From Melghirimyces thermohalophilus (GTDB lineage: Bacteria > Bacillota > Bacilli > Thermoactinomycetales > DSM-45169): a DNA stretch of 64,000 nucleotides. The notes under the pieces are model-generated. The model did no database searches, was not told where the DNA came from, and worked only from the letters and a program-made list of their open reading frames with translations. How positions within the stretch are numbered: position 1 is the first letter of the stretch; every line of letters starts with the position of its first letter. The stretch spans positions 115,767 to 179,766 of the forward strand of contig NZ_FMZA01000006.1 of NCBI RefSeq assembly GCF_900102685.1, in the 5' to 3' direction. Below, one piece after another: positions 37,575-45,899 of the stretch. The translations under genes and the position numbers were made by a program.

Positions 37575-38873
37575 ATGGAGATGATCCTGGTCATGCTGGT
37601 GGGCGCTGTGGCTGCAGTCCTGGCCAACCGAGGCATTGCTGTCTTTAACGATGGCTTGCGACCGATCATGCCGGAGCACATCGAGGGGCGGATGGACCGC
37701 CGGAGCTTGGCCCTCACCTCCTTGGCCATGAGCTTCGGGTTGGTATTGGGATTCGGCATCCCCATCTCCTTGACCGCCAGCATTTTATTGATCCACAGCA
37801 TCCTCTTGGGCACAGATATCATTGGGCTGTCCGTCCCCGGTAACCGTTGGGGGACGCCGGCGGCCGCTGTCATCGGCGGAGCATATGGGGCCGGGTTGCT
37901 CTTGGGGTTGGAGGGATTTGTCCGGGTCTTTGAAGCGCTGCCGGTGGATCTGTTGCAGCCTCTGGAACAGGTGGGGGCGCCAGTGGTAGTCGCCTTTATC
38001 GCCTTTCCCGCCCTCGCTGTCGCTATCCAGTTCGGAATCGGCAAAGGGGTCTGGACTTTTGCCGCCTCAGCCTTTGTCCGCCAGTTGGTGGTTTGGGCCA
38101 ATGAGCAGCAGCTGTTCAGCTTCGGGACTGTCACGATAACAGTCAATCCCGAAGGGCTGGCGCTGGTGACCGGAATGGCCTTTTTGCTGGTGTTTGCGAT
38201 GGGAGAGAGCTCTTCGAAACAAGACGGGACTAAAATGGATTTAACGGCTCTGTTTAGCCACCGCGTGCAGCGAATTCGGAAGAATTTGATCTCCTTTATG
38301 GTGATGGGCGGTTTAATCGCTGCCTCCACCCATCTGCTGGTGATGGCGGGGGACCCGATCTCCCTGCAGCTTGCGGCGGAGGGAAAGCAGATGGAAGCCG
38401 GGCTCGCCGCCGCGGCCCGGGCTCTCGGCTTTCTGCCTTTGGTGGCCAGCACGGCGATCGCCACCGGCGTTTATGGCCCCGTCGGATTTACCTTTATTTT
38501 TGCGGTGGGGTTGCTCCTGCCCCAGGCCTGGTTGGCAGGGGTGGCCGGTGCGGGGATCATGATGTTAGAGGTTTTGCTTTTGAGCCGCCTGGCCCGGTTT
38601 CTCGACCGATATCCCGGGGTGCGGGAGGCTGGATCCAACATCCGCACAGCCATGACCCGGGTGCTTGAAGTGGCGCTGTTGATCGGCGGGGCCAACGCAG
38701 CCCACGCGATGGCACCTGGGCTTGGTTTTTTTCTAATCGCCGGATTTTATGTGTTGAATGAAGCGGCCGGCCGTCCGGTGGTACGGATGGCGGTAGGGCC
38801 CATCGGTGCCATCGCTGTCGGCGTCATCGCCAACCTGCTCGTCTTTGCCGGTATCATGGCCGTGCCGCAATAG
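37575..38873 (+). CDS. yhfT: YhfT-family integral membrane protein, putative transporter
   Basis: A 432-residue polytopic protein with about ten to eleven hydrophobic helices. It opens MLVGAVAAVLANRGIAVFNDG, has GIPISLTASILLIHSILLGTD and GNRWGTPAAAVIGGAYGAGL, and ends with FYVLNEAAGRPVVRMAVGPIGAIAVG. This is the YhfT family, always found with yhfU. It is a good candidate for uptake of the compound processed by the downstream enzymes. Start ATG 37575 lies three bases after yhfU and its ribosome site is AAAGGGAG at the yhfU end. Substrate unknown. Confidence 0.85.
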   Translation: MEMILVMLVGAVAAVLANRGIAVFNDGLRPIMPEHIEGRMDRRSLALTSLAMSFGLVLGFGIPISLTASILLIHSILLGTDIIGLSVPGNRWGTPAAAVIGGAYGAGLLLGLEGFVRVFEALPVDLLQPLEQVGAPVVVAFIAFPALAVAIQFGIGKGVWTFAASAFVRQLVVWANEQQLFSFGTVTITVNPEGLALVTGMAFLLVFAMGESSSKQDGTKMDLTALFSHRVQRIRKNLISFMVMGGLIAASTHLLVMAGDPISLQLAAEGKQMEAGLAAAARALGFLPLVASTAIATGVYGPVGFTFIFAVGLLLPQAWLAGVAGAGIMMLEVLLLSRLARFLDRYPGVREAGSNIRTAMTRVLEVALLIGGANAAHAMAPGLGFFLIAGFYVLNEAAGRPVVRMAVGPIGAIAVGVIANLLVFAGIMAVPQ

Positions 38874-38894
38874 CCGCATTAAGGAGGTGTTCGG

Positions 38895-39818
38895 GTGATT
38901 CAAACGGTGACGGGAATGATCCATCCCTCGGAACTGGGGATCTGTGCCGCTCATGAGCACCTGTCGATCGACCGTTCTCACCGGCAACAGGACCCCGATG
39001 CGGTGCTGGGGGCGGGGGATCCGTTACGGGAGGAATTGGCCGCCTACCGGCAGGCGGGAGGCGCTTCCCTGGTGGAAGTGAGCAACGTGGGCATGGGGCG
39101 GAATGTGCGGGTCTTGGAAAAGCTGAGTCGGGCCAGCGGGATCCGCATCATCGCCGCTACTGGGTTTTATAAGGAGCCGTATCTGCCGGAGTGGACGAGA
39201 GGGTGGGATCGGGAGCGATTCGCCTGCCATATGGTCGAGGAGGTGGAGCGGGGGATCGATGGAAGGGGGATTTGGCCCGGGGTAATCGGGGAGGTGGGCA
39301 GTAGCTGCGACCAGATCACCGACCGGGAACAAGCGGTGTTGGAAGGGGCGGCGTTGGCAGGGCGACAGACGGGGTTGCCGGTGACGACCCACACCACCCT
39401 GGGTACGATGGCGGTGGAGCAGGTTCGTCTCTTCGAAGGGATGGGGCTGCCGCCGGATCAGCTGATTATCGGCCATCAGGATTTGAACCGGAACCGGAAT
39501 CACCTAATGGAAGTGGTCCGATCCGGGGCTTATGTGGGATTTGATACTGTGGGCAAGGAGCGCTACCGCAGCGATCATCGCCGTATAGAGGAGCTTTGTT
39601 TTCTCTTTGGCAAAGGATACGGTTTTCAAATCCTGTTATCGGCGGATCTTACCCGAAAATCCCACCTGCGACAAAATGGGGGTCCCGGCTATGATTACCT
39701 GCTTCGGGTCTTCGTCCCCGCCTTGCGGGCAGCCGGATTCAGCGAACAGGAACTGGAGCTGATGTTGAAGGAAAATCCCGCCCGAGCCTTCGCCCGGCGA
39801 AAGGGGGAGTCGGCATGA
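38895..39818 (+). CDS. php: Phosphotriesterase-homology protein (Php/YhfV-like)
   Basis: A 307-residue TIM-barrel amidohydrolase related to E. coli PHP. Binuclear metal ligands are in place: H20 and H22 (AAHEHLS), Glu in GVIGEVGSS (PHP uses Glu where true phosphotriesterases use carboxylated Lys), His in TTHTTLG, His in IIGHQDLNRN and Asp in LLSADLTRKS. The fold suits hydrolysis of a phosphoester, lactone or similar; the natural substrate of PHP is not known. GTG start after AAGGAGGTGTTCGG. Its stop overlaps the start of the next gene by four bases. Confidence 0.88.
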   Translation: MIQTVTGMIHPSELGICAAHEHLSIDRSHRQQDPDAVLGAGDPLREELAAYRQAGGASLVEVSNVGMGRNVRVLEKLSRASGIRIIAATGFYKEPYLPEWTRGWDRERFACHMVEEVERGIDGRGIWPGVIGEVGSSCDQITDREQAVLEGAALAGRQTGLPVTTHTTLGTMAVEQVRLFEGMGLPPDQLIIGHQDLNRNRNHLMEVVRSGAYVGFDTVGKERYRSDHRRIEELCFLFGKGYGFQILLSADLTRKSHLRQNGGPGYDYLLRVFVPALRAAGFSEQELELMLKENPARAFARRKGESA

Positions 39819-40936
39819 ACCGGGAGACGAGGGCGACCCACCTGTTGCCGCTGATGGATCTGGCGGAAGCGCAGCAGCGACAATTTCATCTGGTGGAAGT
39901 GATCGCCCGGCACTTTCAGGGGGAGGAGATGTTCCAGCGGGGGGATGTGGGTCTTCATCCGGCGGAAAAGCGTCCCCGCTTCACCGCCAGGGTGGAAAAA
40001 GTGCTGGCGGAGGTGTTCGGGGCCGAAGACGCGGTGTTGGTGCGAGGGGCGGGTAGCGGAGCGATCCGTTCCTTGCTGGGAGCCCTACTTACCCCCGGGG
40101 CTTCCCTGTTTTTGCACCGGGCGCCGGTCTATACCACCACCGAGGAGACGCTGCGCCTCTTCCAGCTGCGGCCGGTTTACATCGATTACAACGATCGGAA
40201 AGAAGTGCGGCAGGCGATCAAAGAGCACCCGGAATGCCGGCTCTTTTACATCCAACATGCTCGACAGCAGCCCGCCGATGTATACGATCCAGGTGGGCTG
40301 ATCCGGGAGGTGCGCCGGGTTCGGCCGGAGATGATCCTGGTAACCGATGACAACTACTGTGTGTTTAAAGTCCCCCGGATCGGCGTGGAACTGGGGGCGG
40401 ATTACACCGCTTTCTCGGGGTTTAAGCTGTTGGGCCCCGAAGGGGTCGGCGTGGTGGTGGGCCGGGAAGCGAACGTGTCGGAAATTCGTCGGCGCAATTA
40501 CTCCGGCGGCGGTCAAGTCCAGGGGTGGGAGGCGATGGATTTGCTTCGGTCCCTGGTGTGGGCTCCGGTCTCCCTGGCGGTTCAAAACAAGCAGACGGAT
40601 CAGTTGTGCCGCCGCCTAGAAACAGGGGAGGTTCCCGGGGTGGCCCGTGTCTGGATGTCCAACTCCCAGTCTAAAAACGTGATTGTGGAATGGAAAGCCC
40701 CAGTGGCTTCCCAGGTGATTGCAGCCAGTGAAAAGTACGGAGCCGCCGTTTATCCGGTGGGGGCCGAATCCCGATATGAAATCCTGCCGATGATCTACCG
40801 GGTGTCGGGCAGTTTCCTTCAGGCGCGGCCGGAACTGGCGGAGCGGGGGATTCGGATCAACCCGATGAAAGCGGGGGCGGATACCGTGATTCGCATCCTG
40901 CGCCAGGCGGTGGCTGAGGTGTCGGCGATCTTTTGA
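39815..40936 (+). CDS. yhfS: PLP-dependent aminotransferase-like enzyme (YhfS-like)
   Basis: A 373-residue fold-type I PLP enzyme. An N-terminal helix region precedes GAEDAVLVRGAGSGAIRSLLGALL, the PLP Asp is in ILVTDDNYCVFKVPRIGVELGADY, and the Schiff-base Lys is in FSGFKLLGPEG. A glycine-rich GGGQVQGWEAMDLLRSLV segment follows. This matches YhfS. It could be a lyase or transferase acting on an amino acid. ATG 39815 overlaps the php stop (ATGA). It lies 16 bases before the racemase-like gene. Confidence 0.85.
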   Translation: MNRETRATHLLPLMDLAEAQQRQFHLVEVIARHFQGEEMFQRGDVGLHPAEKRPRFTARVEKVLAEVFGAEDAVLVRGAGSGAIRSLLGALLTPGASLFLHRAPVYTTTEETLRLFQLRPVYIDYNDRKEVRQAIKEHPECRLFYIQHARQQPADVYDPGGLIREVRRVRPEMILVTDDNYCVFKVPRIGVELGADYTAFSGFKLLGPEGVGVVVGREANVSEIRRRNYSGGGQVQGWEAMDLLRSLVWAPVSLAVQNKQTDQLCRRLETGEVPGVARVWMSNSQSKNVIVEWKAPVASQVIAASEKYGAAVYPVGAESRYEILPMIYRVSGSFLQARPELAERGIRINPMKAGADTVIRILRQAVAEVSAIF

Positions 40937-40952
40937 AGGAAGGGAGAGGGAG

Positions 40953-42107
40953 ATGTTTCTCGATGCTTTGCGCCGTCGCAATCCGGCACTGGTGGAAGCT
41001 TGTGTCCATTTGCATCAGCAGGGACGGATTCCCCCTAATACCGTGGTGATCGATGTGGATACAGTACGGGAAAATGCCCGACACTTGGTGGAGACAGCGG
41101 CAGAGCAGGGGATGGCACTCTATTTTATGACTAAGCAGTTTGGACGGGATTCCGAGCTTTCCCGGGAGATTGCCGCACAGGGACTCACTCGGGCGGTAGC
41201 TGTCGATCTGCAGGAAGCGCGGCGTCTTTCTCAGGCCGGGATCCGAGTGGGACATGTCGGTCATCTGGTGCAGCCGGGTAAACATGAGTGGCCTCAGGTG
41301 CTTCAGATGGAGCCGGAAGTGGTGACACTGTTCAGTTTGGAACGGGCCCGGCAGCTGTCTCAGGCCGCCCAGCGCATGGGGCGGGTGCAAGGGGTGATGC
41401 TTCGGGTGGTCAAGGAAGGGGATCGGTTTTACCCCGGGCAGCGGGGAGGATTTTCCCTGGCCGACCTTCACGCTTGTCTCCCGGAACTACTGGATCTCGC
41501 CGGTATCCGTGTGGAAGGAGTGACTTCATTTCCGGTAGCAGAGGCGGCAGCGGGTAAGGGCGGTTTCCGATGGACCCCCAATCTGCAGACGTTGTTGGAG
41601 GGAAAAGCGATCCTGGAACAGGCGGGAGTGGAGGTGAAGCAGGTGAACGGGCCCGGGATGACTTCCTGTGCGCTGCTCCCCTTCCTAAAACAGAGAGGGG
41701 TGACCCACGGAGAGCCGGGCCACGCGTTGACCGGCACAACACCGCTCCATGCCGGGACGCAAAATCTTCCCGAGCGGCCAGCCCTGGCCTATGTGACCGA
41801 AATTTCTCACCGGGACGGGGAGCATCTCTATGTGATCGGCGGCGGGTTTTACTCCCGGTCGCGGGCGGAGGGGGCTTGGGTCGGTTCCACGGCTTATGCC
41901 GCCCTGAAATGTCGCATCGCCTATCACCCTGTACCACCGGGCACGATCGATTATTACGGAGCTCTACAAGAGACGGAGGGGGTCCAGATCGGCGATACCG
42001 CCGTTTTCTGTTTCCGGACCCAGGTTTTTGTCACTCGGGCCCATCTGGCGTTGCTCTACGGGGTGGGTCGCCATCCGATACGCATCCGTCTGCTGAGGAG
42101 GGGTTGA
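40953..42107 (+). CDS. yhfX: Alanine-racemase-like PLP barrel protein (YhfX-like)
   Basis: A 384-residue fold-type III PLP protein. The probable Schiff-base Lys is in ALYFMTKQFGRD after VVIDVDTVRENARHLVETA. Barrel and dimer-domain segments are VGHVGHLVQPGK, VKQVNGPGMTSC and THGEPGHALTGTTPLHA. Together with YhfS and YhfW it suggests handling of an amino-acid-like or amino-sugar substrate with stereochemical change. The start follows AAGGAAGGGAGAGGGAG. It is followed one base later by the phosphopentomutase-like gene. Reaction unknown. Confidence 0.85.
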   Translation: MFLDALRRRNPALVEACVHLHQQGRIPPNTVVIDVDTVRENARHLVETAAEQGMALYFMTKQFGRDSELSREIAAQGLTRAVAVDLQEARRLSQAGIRVGHVGHLVQPGKHEWPQVLQMEPEVVTLFSLERARQLSQAAQRMGRVQGVMLRVVKEGDRFYPGQRGGFSLADLHACLPELLDLAGIRVEGVTSFPVAEAAAGKGGFRWTPNLQTLLEGKAILEQAGVEVKQVNGPGMTSCALLPFLKQRGVTHGEPGHALTGTTPLHAGTQNLPERPALAYVTEISHRDGEHLYVIGGGFYSRSRAEGAWVGSTAYAALKCRIAYHPVPPGTIDYYGALQETEGVQIGDTAVFCFRTQVFVTRAHLALLYGVGRHPIRIRLLRRG

Positions 42108-42108
42108 G

Positions 42109-43299
42109 GTGGGAAAGGCGATTCTGCTGGTGTTAGACGGCTTCGGCATCGGAGCGATGGAGGATTGCGTCGCCTGTCGTCCGGAGGATGTGGGTGCTGA
42201 CACCTACGGGCATCTTCGGAAGCGAGGCGGGCTTGATATTCCTGTGTTGGAGCGGCTGGGTCTTGCCTGGCTGACCGGAGGGAAGGGGAAGCCGGAAGGC
42301 GCGGTGGGCCGGACGGCTCTGGCCCACGCAGGAGCGGATACCTACATGGGGCACCAGGAGCTTGTCGGCAGCCGCTTGAGCACGCCGGTTCCTCGATTGA
42401 TGGCCGAGGTGTACCCGCATGTGGAAGCGGGGCTGAGGCGGAAAGGCTACCGTTTTCGCCGTCCCTGGCCGGAGCGGTCGCTGTTGTTGGTGGAGGAAGC
42501 GGTGATCATCGCCGATAACATCGAAACCGATCCGGGCAATATCCTAAATGTGACCGCCGACCTGAGCCGGATCTCCTTTCCTCAAGCGGTGGCCATCGCC
42601 AAAGCTGTGCGGAGTGAGGTGGATGTCAGCCGGGTGATCGCCCTCGGAAACGCCCGTGTCTCCATCCAAGATTTGTTGGCAGCAGTAAAAGAGCGAAACC
42701 CCGGGCAATGGGGGGTGGACAGCCCCGAGGCTGGGGTTTATGGATCCGGATATCAGGTCAGGCACCTGGGATGGGGGATCGATCTGAGCCGTCAGTTTCC
42801 CGCCCTGGCAGAGAAAGAAGGACTCCCGGTTTATCGCATCGGGAAAACCGCCGACGTGATTGAAGGAACCGGCTGGGCCGCGCCGCTGGTGGAGACAGAG
42901 CAGGTGTTGGCGGAGCTGGAGAGAAACTACCACCGTGCACCGAGGGAGGCAGCCTTTCTCATCAATGTGCAGGAGACAGACTTGGCTGGCCATCAGCAGG
43001 ATGCAAACTGGTATGCTTCGATTCTCAATCAAGTGGATCGCTGGCTAAAGGGTTTTCTTCCCGCGATGACTGCCGGAGATCTTTTATTGGTGACAGCCGA
43101 CCACGGCAACGATCCGACCATCGGTCATCCTCGCCATACCCGGGAGTACACCCCGGTGCTGGCGGCTGGTGCCGGGGTGCGTCCCACCTTTCTGGGAACC
43201 CGGACCACCCTGGCCGATCTGGGCGCCACTTTGGCCGATTATTTCCGGTTGGATCGGCCAGAAGCCGGTAGCAGTTTCCTCAAAAAGCTGTATGGATAA
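42109..43299 (+). CDS. yhfW: Phosphopentomutase-like alkaline-phosphatase-superfamily enzyme (YhfW-like)
   Basis: A 396-residue metalloenzyme resembling phosphopentomutase (DeoB). Metal and acceptor motifs: LLVLDGFGIGAMED (first Asp), ADTYMGHQELVG (phosphoacceptor Thr) and LLVTADHGNDPTIGHPRHTREYTPVL (Asp-His and His). A cap region is between residues about 95 and 210. True DeoB is similar in length, so a role in moving a phosphate on a pentose-like sugar is plausible. The GTG start lies inside GAGGGGTTGAGGTGG right after yhfX. It is the last gene of the operon; no strong terminator follows at once. Confidence 0.85.
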   Translation: MGKAILLVLDGFGIGAMEDCVACRPEDVGADTYGHLRKRGGLDIPVLERLGLAWLTGGKGKPEGAVGRTALAHAGADTYMGHQELVGSRLSTPVPRLMAEVYPHVEAGLRRKGYRFRRPWPERSLLLVEEAVIIADNIETDPGNILNVTADLSRISFPQAVAIAKAVRSEVDVSRVIALGNARVSIQDLLAAVKERNPGQWGVDSPEAGVYGSGYQVRHLGWGIDLSRQFPALAEKEGLPVYRIGKTADVIEGTGWAAPLVETEQVLAELERNYHRAPREAAFLINVQETDLAGHQQDANWYASILNQVDRWLKGFLPAMTAGDLLLVTADHGNDPTIGHPRHTREYTPVLAAGAGVRPTFLGTRTTLADLGATLADYFRLDRPEAGSSFLKKLYG

Positions 43300-43496
43300 G
43301 GATTGCGAATAGGTTACACACCGCCTTTGCTACAAAAATTTCGTAAATCGGACAAAAACCCTTCTCATTTTTGGAATCTCGTTTAAAATAAAGAGATAGA
43401 CGATGAACATAGCAATTTTTATCCTTGATTCTGTTTCTTTCCTGTTGTTTACGGGAAGCGATTGATGGACACCGGCTCGAAAGGAAGGTAAGACCG

Positions 43497-43781
43497 ATGG
43501 ATGATCAGAAGCGAAATATGATGGCTATTGTCCTCCGCATGATTAAAGAGGTGTATCACACGACCGTCAAACTGGAAGAGGTGCTCGGTTCCAGCAGTGT
43601 ACAGATTTTGTCCCGGGACTTCGATCCCTTGAATGAATTGCTGGAGGCAATGGAATATCCGCAGGAAAAGACCGATTTGGTCTATGAGCTGATCCAGGTG
43701 TACCTGGAAAATGAGATGACCCTGGAAGAAGTGGTGATGGGCATCGAAAGCGGTATGAAAGAAGTGTCTGCCGTCAACTGA
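43497..43781 (+). CDS. Small helical protein of unknown function (94 aa)
   Basis: A 94-residue acidic, helical protein: MDDQKRNMMAIVLRMIKEVYHTTVKLEEVLG, then DFDPLNELLEAMEYPQEKTDLVYELIQVYLENEMTLEEVVMGI. The start is ATG 43497, after AAGGAAGGTAAGACCG; the longer frame from 43425 has no site. It is followed by a terminator. A TTTAAAAT -10-like element lies about 110 bases upstream. No family was recognised. Confidence 0.65.
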   Translation: MDDQKRNMMAIVLRMIKEVYHTTVKLEEVLGSSSVQILSRDFDPLNELLEAMEYPQEKTDLVYELIQVYLENEMTLEEVVMGIESGMKEVSAVN

Positions 43782-43788
43782 TTCGTAC

Positions 43789-43815
43789 AGCCGGGGACCA
43801 ACCCGGCCATTTTTA
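43789..43815 (+). terminator. Terminator after the 94-aa gene
   Basis: GCCGGG/CCCGGC stem followed by ATTTTTA. Confidence 0.75.
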
Positions 43816-43838
43816 TGTCCGAATTCCTCGGGTCCCTA

Positions 43839-44543
43839 TCAGCGGTGAATCGTCAACGGTCCTACTTCTTGCCGAGAAAAAGAGAGTTTTCCATTGAGAT
43901 CGGATTCCAGGTGGACAAAGCGGTAAGCAGGCCGGATGCGACTGTTTTCCCTCTCGAGGGGGGCGACGACCAGCGAATCCTTGTATGTATCGACCACCAC
44001 CAGCGGTTGCCCCTGGTTGGAGACAAGAAAGTGTTCCCGGTTTTTGGCGATCATCGATCCGCTGCTATAGGAGACAGAGACCATCATCAGAGCCAGCAGG
44101 ACGACGGCGATCAAGTTGGTGATCCGCTTCTGTTTTTGAGCCAGGTGGAAGAAAATGAATAACAACACCGCATGGAACAAGAACAGAAAAACGACGGTCA
44201 AAAAATATTCCCGGTTGAGGGAAAAGTTTAATTTCATGCCCACGATGACAGCAATCATCAGTGGAATCAACACCGCAAACAGGTGAGGACCGTATTTGCG
44301 GAATTGGGGTATCGTGATGCAGAGGGCGGCGATAAATAAGGTGAAGATGATCACACAGATGGACAAAACCACAGAGGTTAGATGAATTTCTACGAACATC
44401 GAGGGAATACCGAAGTGGGTTTTATAACCCAGGTCGCTCAGGTAAGAGGAAAAATAGCCTAATCCAGTGATTCCGGCCAAAAATACCCCTTCGGGAGTGT
44501 GTGAGAGCAGTTTCTGAAGCGTTTGATTCCCTTTATCGGACAA
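43839..44543 (-). CDS. Membrane protein of unknown function
   Basis: A 234-residue protein with four strong hydrophobic helices in the middle (VVLSICVIIFTLFIAALCI, LFAVLIPLMIAVIVGM, FLTVVFLFLFHAVLLFIFFHLA, LIAVVLLALMMVSVSY). A C-terminal soluble region of about 65 residues is probably outside (REHFLVSNQGQPLVVVDTYKDSLVVAPL...). The TTG at 44543 was chosen because AAGGAGG lies ten bases upstream; the longer frame from 44579 includes that site. No family was recognised. Confidence 0.6.
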   Translation of the reverse strand: MSDKGNQTLQKLLSHTPEGVFLAGITGLGYFSSYLSDLGYKTHFGIPSMFVEIHLTSVVLSICVIIFTLFIAALCITIPQFRKYGPHLFAVLIPLMIAVIVGMKLNFSLNREYFLTVVFLFLFHAVLLFIFFHLAQKQKRITNLIAVVLLALMMVSVSYSSGSMIAKNREHFLVSNQGQPLVVVDTYKDSLVVAPLERENSRIRPAYRFVHLESDLNGKLSFSRQEVGPLTIHR

Positions 44544-44610
44544 TCCGATCGATCCTCCTTGTGAGATGGTGATATACAACGATTATAGACAAGATGGGTA
44601 TTCTTTGAAA

Positions 44611-44641
44611 TAAAAATAACCCCGTCCTGAAGACGGGGGGG
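44611..44641 (-). terminator. Terminator of the dehydrogenase gene
   Basis: CCCCGTC/GACGGGG stem. On the minus strand it is followed by a TTATTTTTATT tail. Confidence 0.85.
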
Positions 44642-44653
44642 TGACAGGAACGG

Positions 44654-45736
44654 TCACATTTGCAGGTTGTTCCAGACCTCCAGCTTGGTCTGTATCTTTT
44701 GGATCACTTCGTTGGTAAATTCGGTCGTGGTGGCGCTGCCGCCCAGGTCCGCCGTCCGGTGACCTTCCTTTACCGTTTCGATAGTCGCTTCATAGACGGC
44801 CCGGGAAGCGACGGTGGCCCGTTCGGTGTCGAGATGGGAGAGCAGAGAAGCGGCAGCCAAAATCATGGCCATCGGGTTGGCCAAATTTTTCCCGTACAGG
44901 GTAGGCGCCGTCCCGTGGGGCGCTTCCGCCATCACTACCCGCGGATTAAATTCCTCGTCAAAGCTCATCAGAATCGATTCTGCACCGGCGATGGAACCGA
45001 AAAGCTGCAGAACCATGTCGCTCAAGCAGTCGCCGTCGCGGTTGAGGGCGGGGATGACCAGAGAGTCACCGGTGTTGTTGAGGAGAAGGGCGTAGGTGGC
45101 ATCGATCAGTTGCGGCTCGTAGGCAACTTCCGGATAGCGCTTGCTGACGGCGTCCATCTCTTCCTTCAGCATGCCCTCGTAGATGGGGCTGACGGTATAT
45201 TTGGGTCCGCCGAACACTTTGGCCCGGGTCCGCTTCGCGTGGCGGAAGGCATATTGGGCGACTGCCCGGCAGGTTTTGCGGTCAATGGCCTCGGTGCGGT
45301 AGGAGATTTCGTTGATTCCTTCTCCTTCCCGCCACTCCTTGGCACCATAGGCATCACCGACAGCCATCCGGATGACAGAGATGGGGGCGAAGGCACCGGC
45401 TACGGGGCGCACACCTGGGATCCGGCGGCCGGTGCGGACAATCACCTTTCCGTCGATCTCTTTACGAAGGATGGCGTTGGGGCTGCCCACATCCCCCTTT
45501 TCTTCCGGGGTGACGGTGGCAGCTTTTAGCCCGTAGCCTGCTTCCTTCATGGCACGAGCTGCTTCATACACCACTTCGTTTTTGGTTTTGCGGCGGTTTT
45601 CCAGGCTGAGATCAAAATGTTGCAGCCGGATGTCCAGGCCGATCACTTCCGGGTCCAACACCCGCAAAGCTTCTTCCAACAATTCCTGACCGGTCTGGTC
45701 CCCTTCTAGGACGACGATCGTTTTGGTTTCTTCCAA
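44654..45736 (-). CDS. Isocitrate/isopropylmalate dehydrogenase family enzyme
   Basis: A 360-residue beta-decarboxylating dehydrogenase that would oxidise a 2-hydroxy-3-carboxy acid with NAD(P). Family features: VVLEGDQTGQELLEEAL at the N-terminus, IVRTGRRIPGVRPV, the metal Asp region NRDGDCLSDMVLQLFGSIAGAES and the cofactor loop EAPHGTAPTLYGKNLANPMAMILAAASLL. The GDQTGQ variant differs from the GDGIG of standard isopropylmalate dehydrogenases. The start was set at TTG 45736, after GAAGAGGTGATCTCG, because the longer frame crosses the promoter of the divergent GH3 gene. It is not in a leucine or TCA operon, so the substrate is open. Confidence 0.83.
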   Translation of the reverse strand: MEETKTIVVLEGDQTGQELLEEALRVLDPEVIGLDIRLQHFDLSLENRRKTKNEVVYEAARAMKEAGYGLKAATVTPEEKGDVGSPNAILRKEIDGKVIVRTGRRIPGVRPVAGAFAPISVIRMAVGDAYGAKEWREGEGINEISYRTEAIDRKTCRAVAQYAFRHAKRTRAKVFGGPKYTVSPIYEGMLKEEMDAVSKRYPEVAYEPQLIDATYALLLNNTGDSLVIPALNRDGDCLSDMVLQLFGSIAGAESILMSFDEEFNPRVVMAEAPHGTAPTLYGKNLANPMAMILAAASLLSHLDTERATVASRAVYEATIETVKEGHRTADLGGSATTTEFTNEVIQKIQTKLEVWNNLQM

Positions 45737-45899
45737 CGAGATCACCTCTTCTATTATATCCTTTCCCATTATAACCGCCTGTTGTTTCCGGTTCCACACC
45801 GCTGAAGATTCGGAATAAAAGGGGATGTTCTCCTTTATAGGAAAGGAACCCCGGGATATAATGGGAGCAGGCGGCACAACGTTAAAGGGGTGGTACAGT

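Noticed and set aside
37514..38464. Long minus-strand open frame across yhfT
   Set aside because: Shadow of the GC-rich yhfT gene; low-complexity composition and no start signal.
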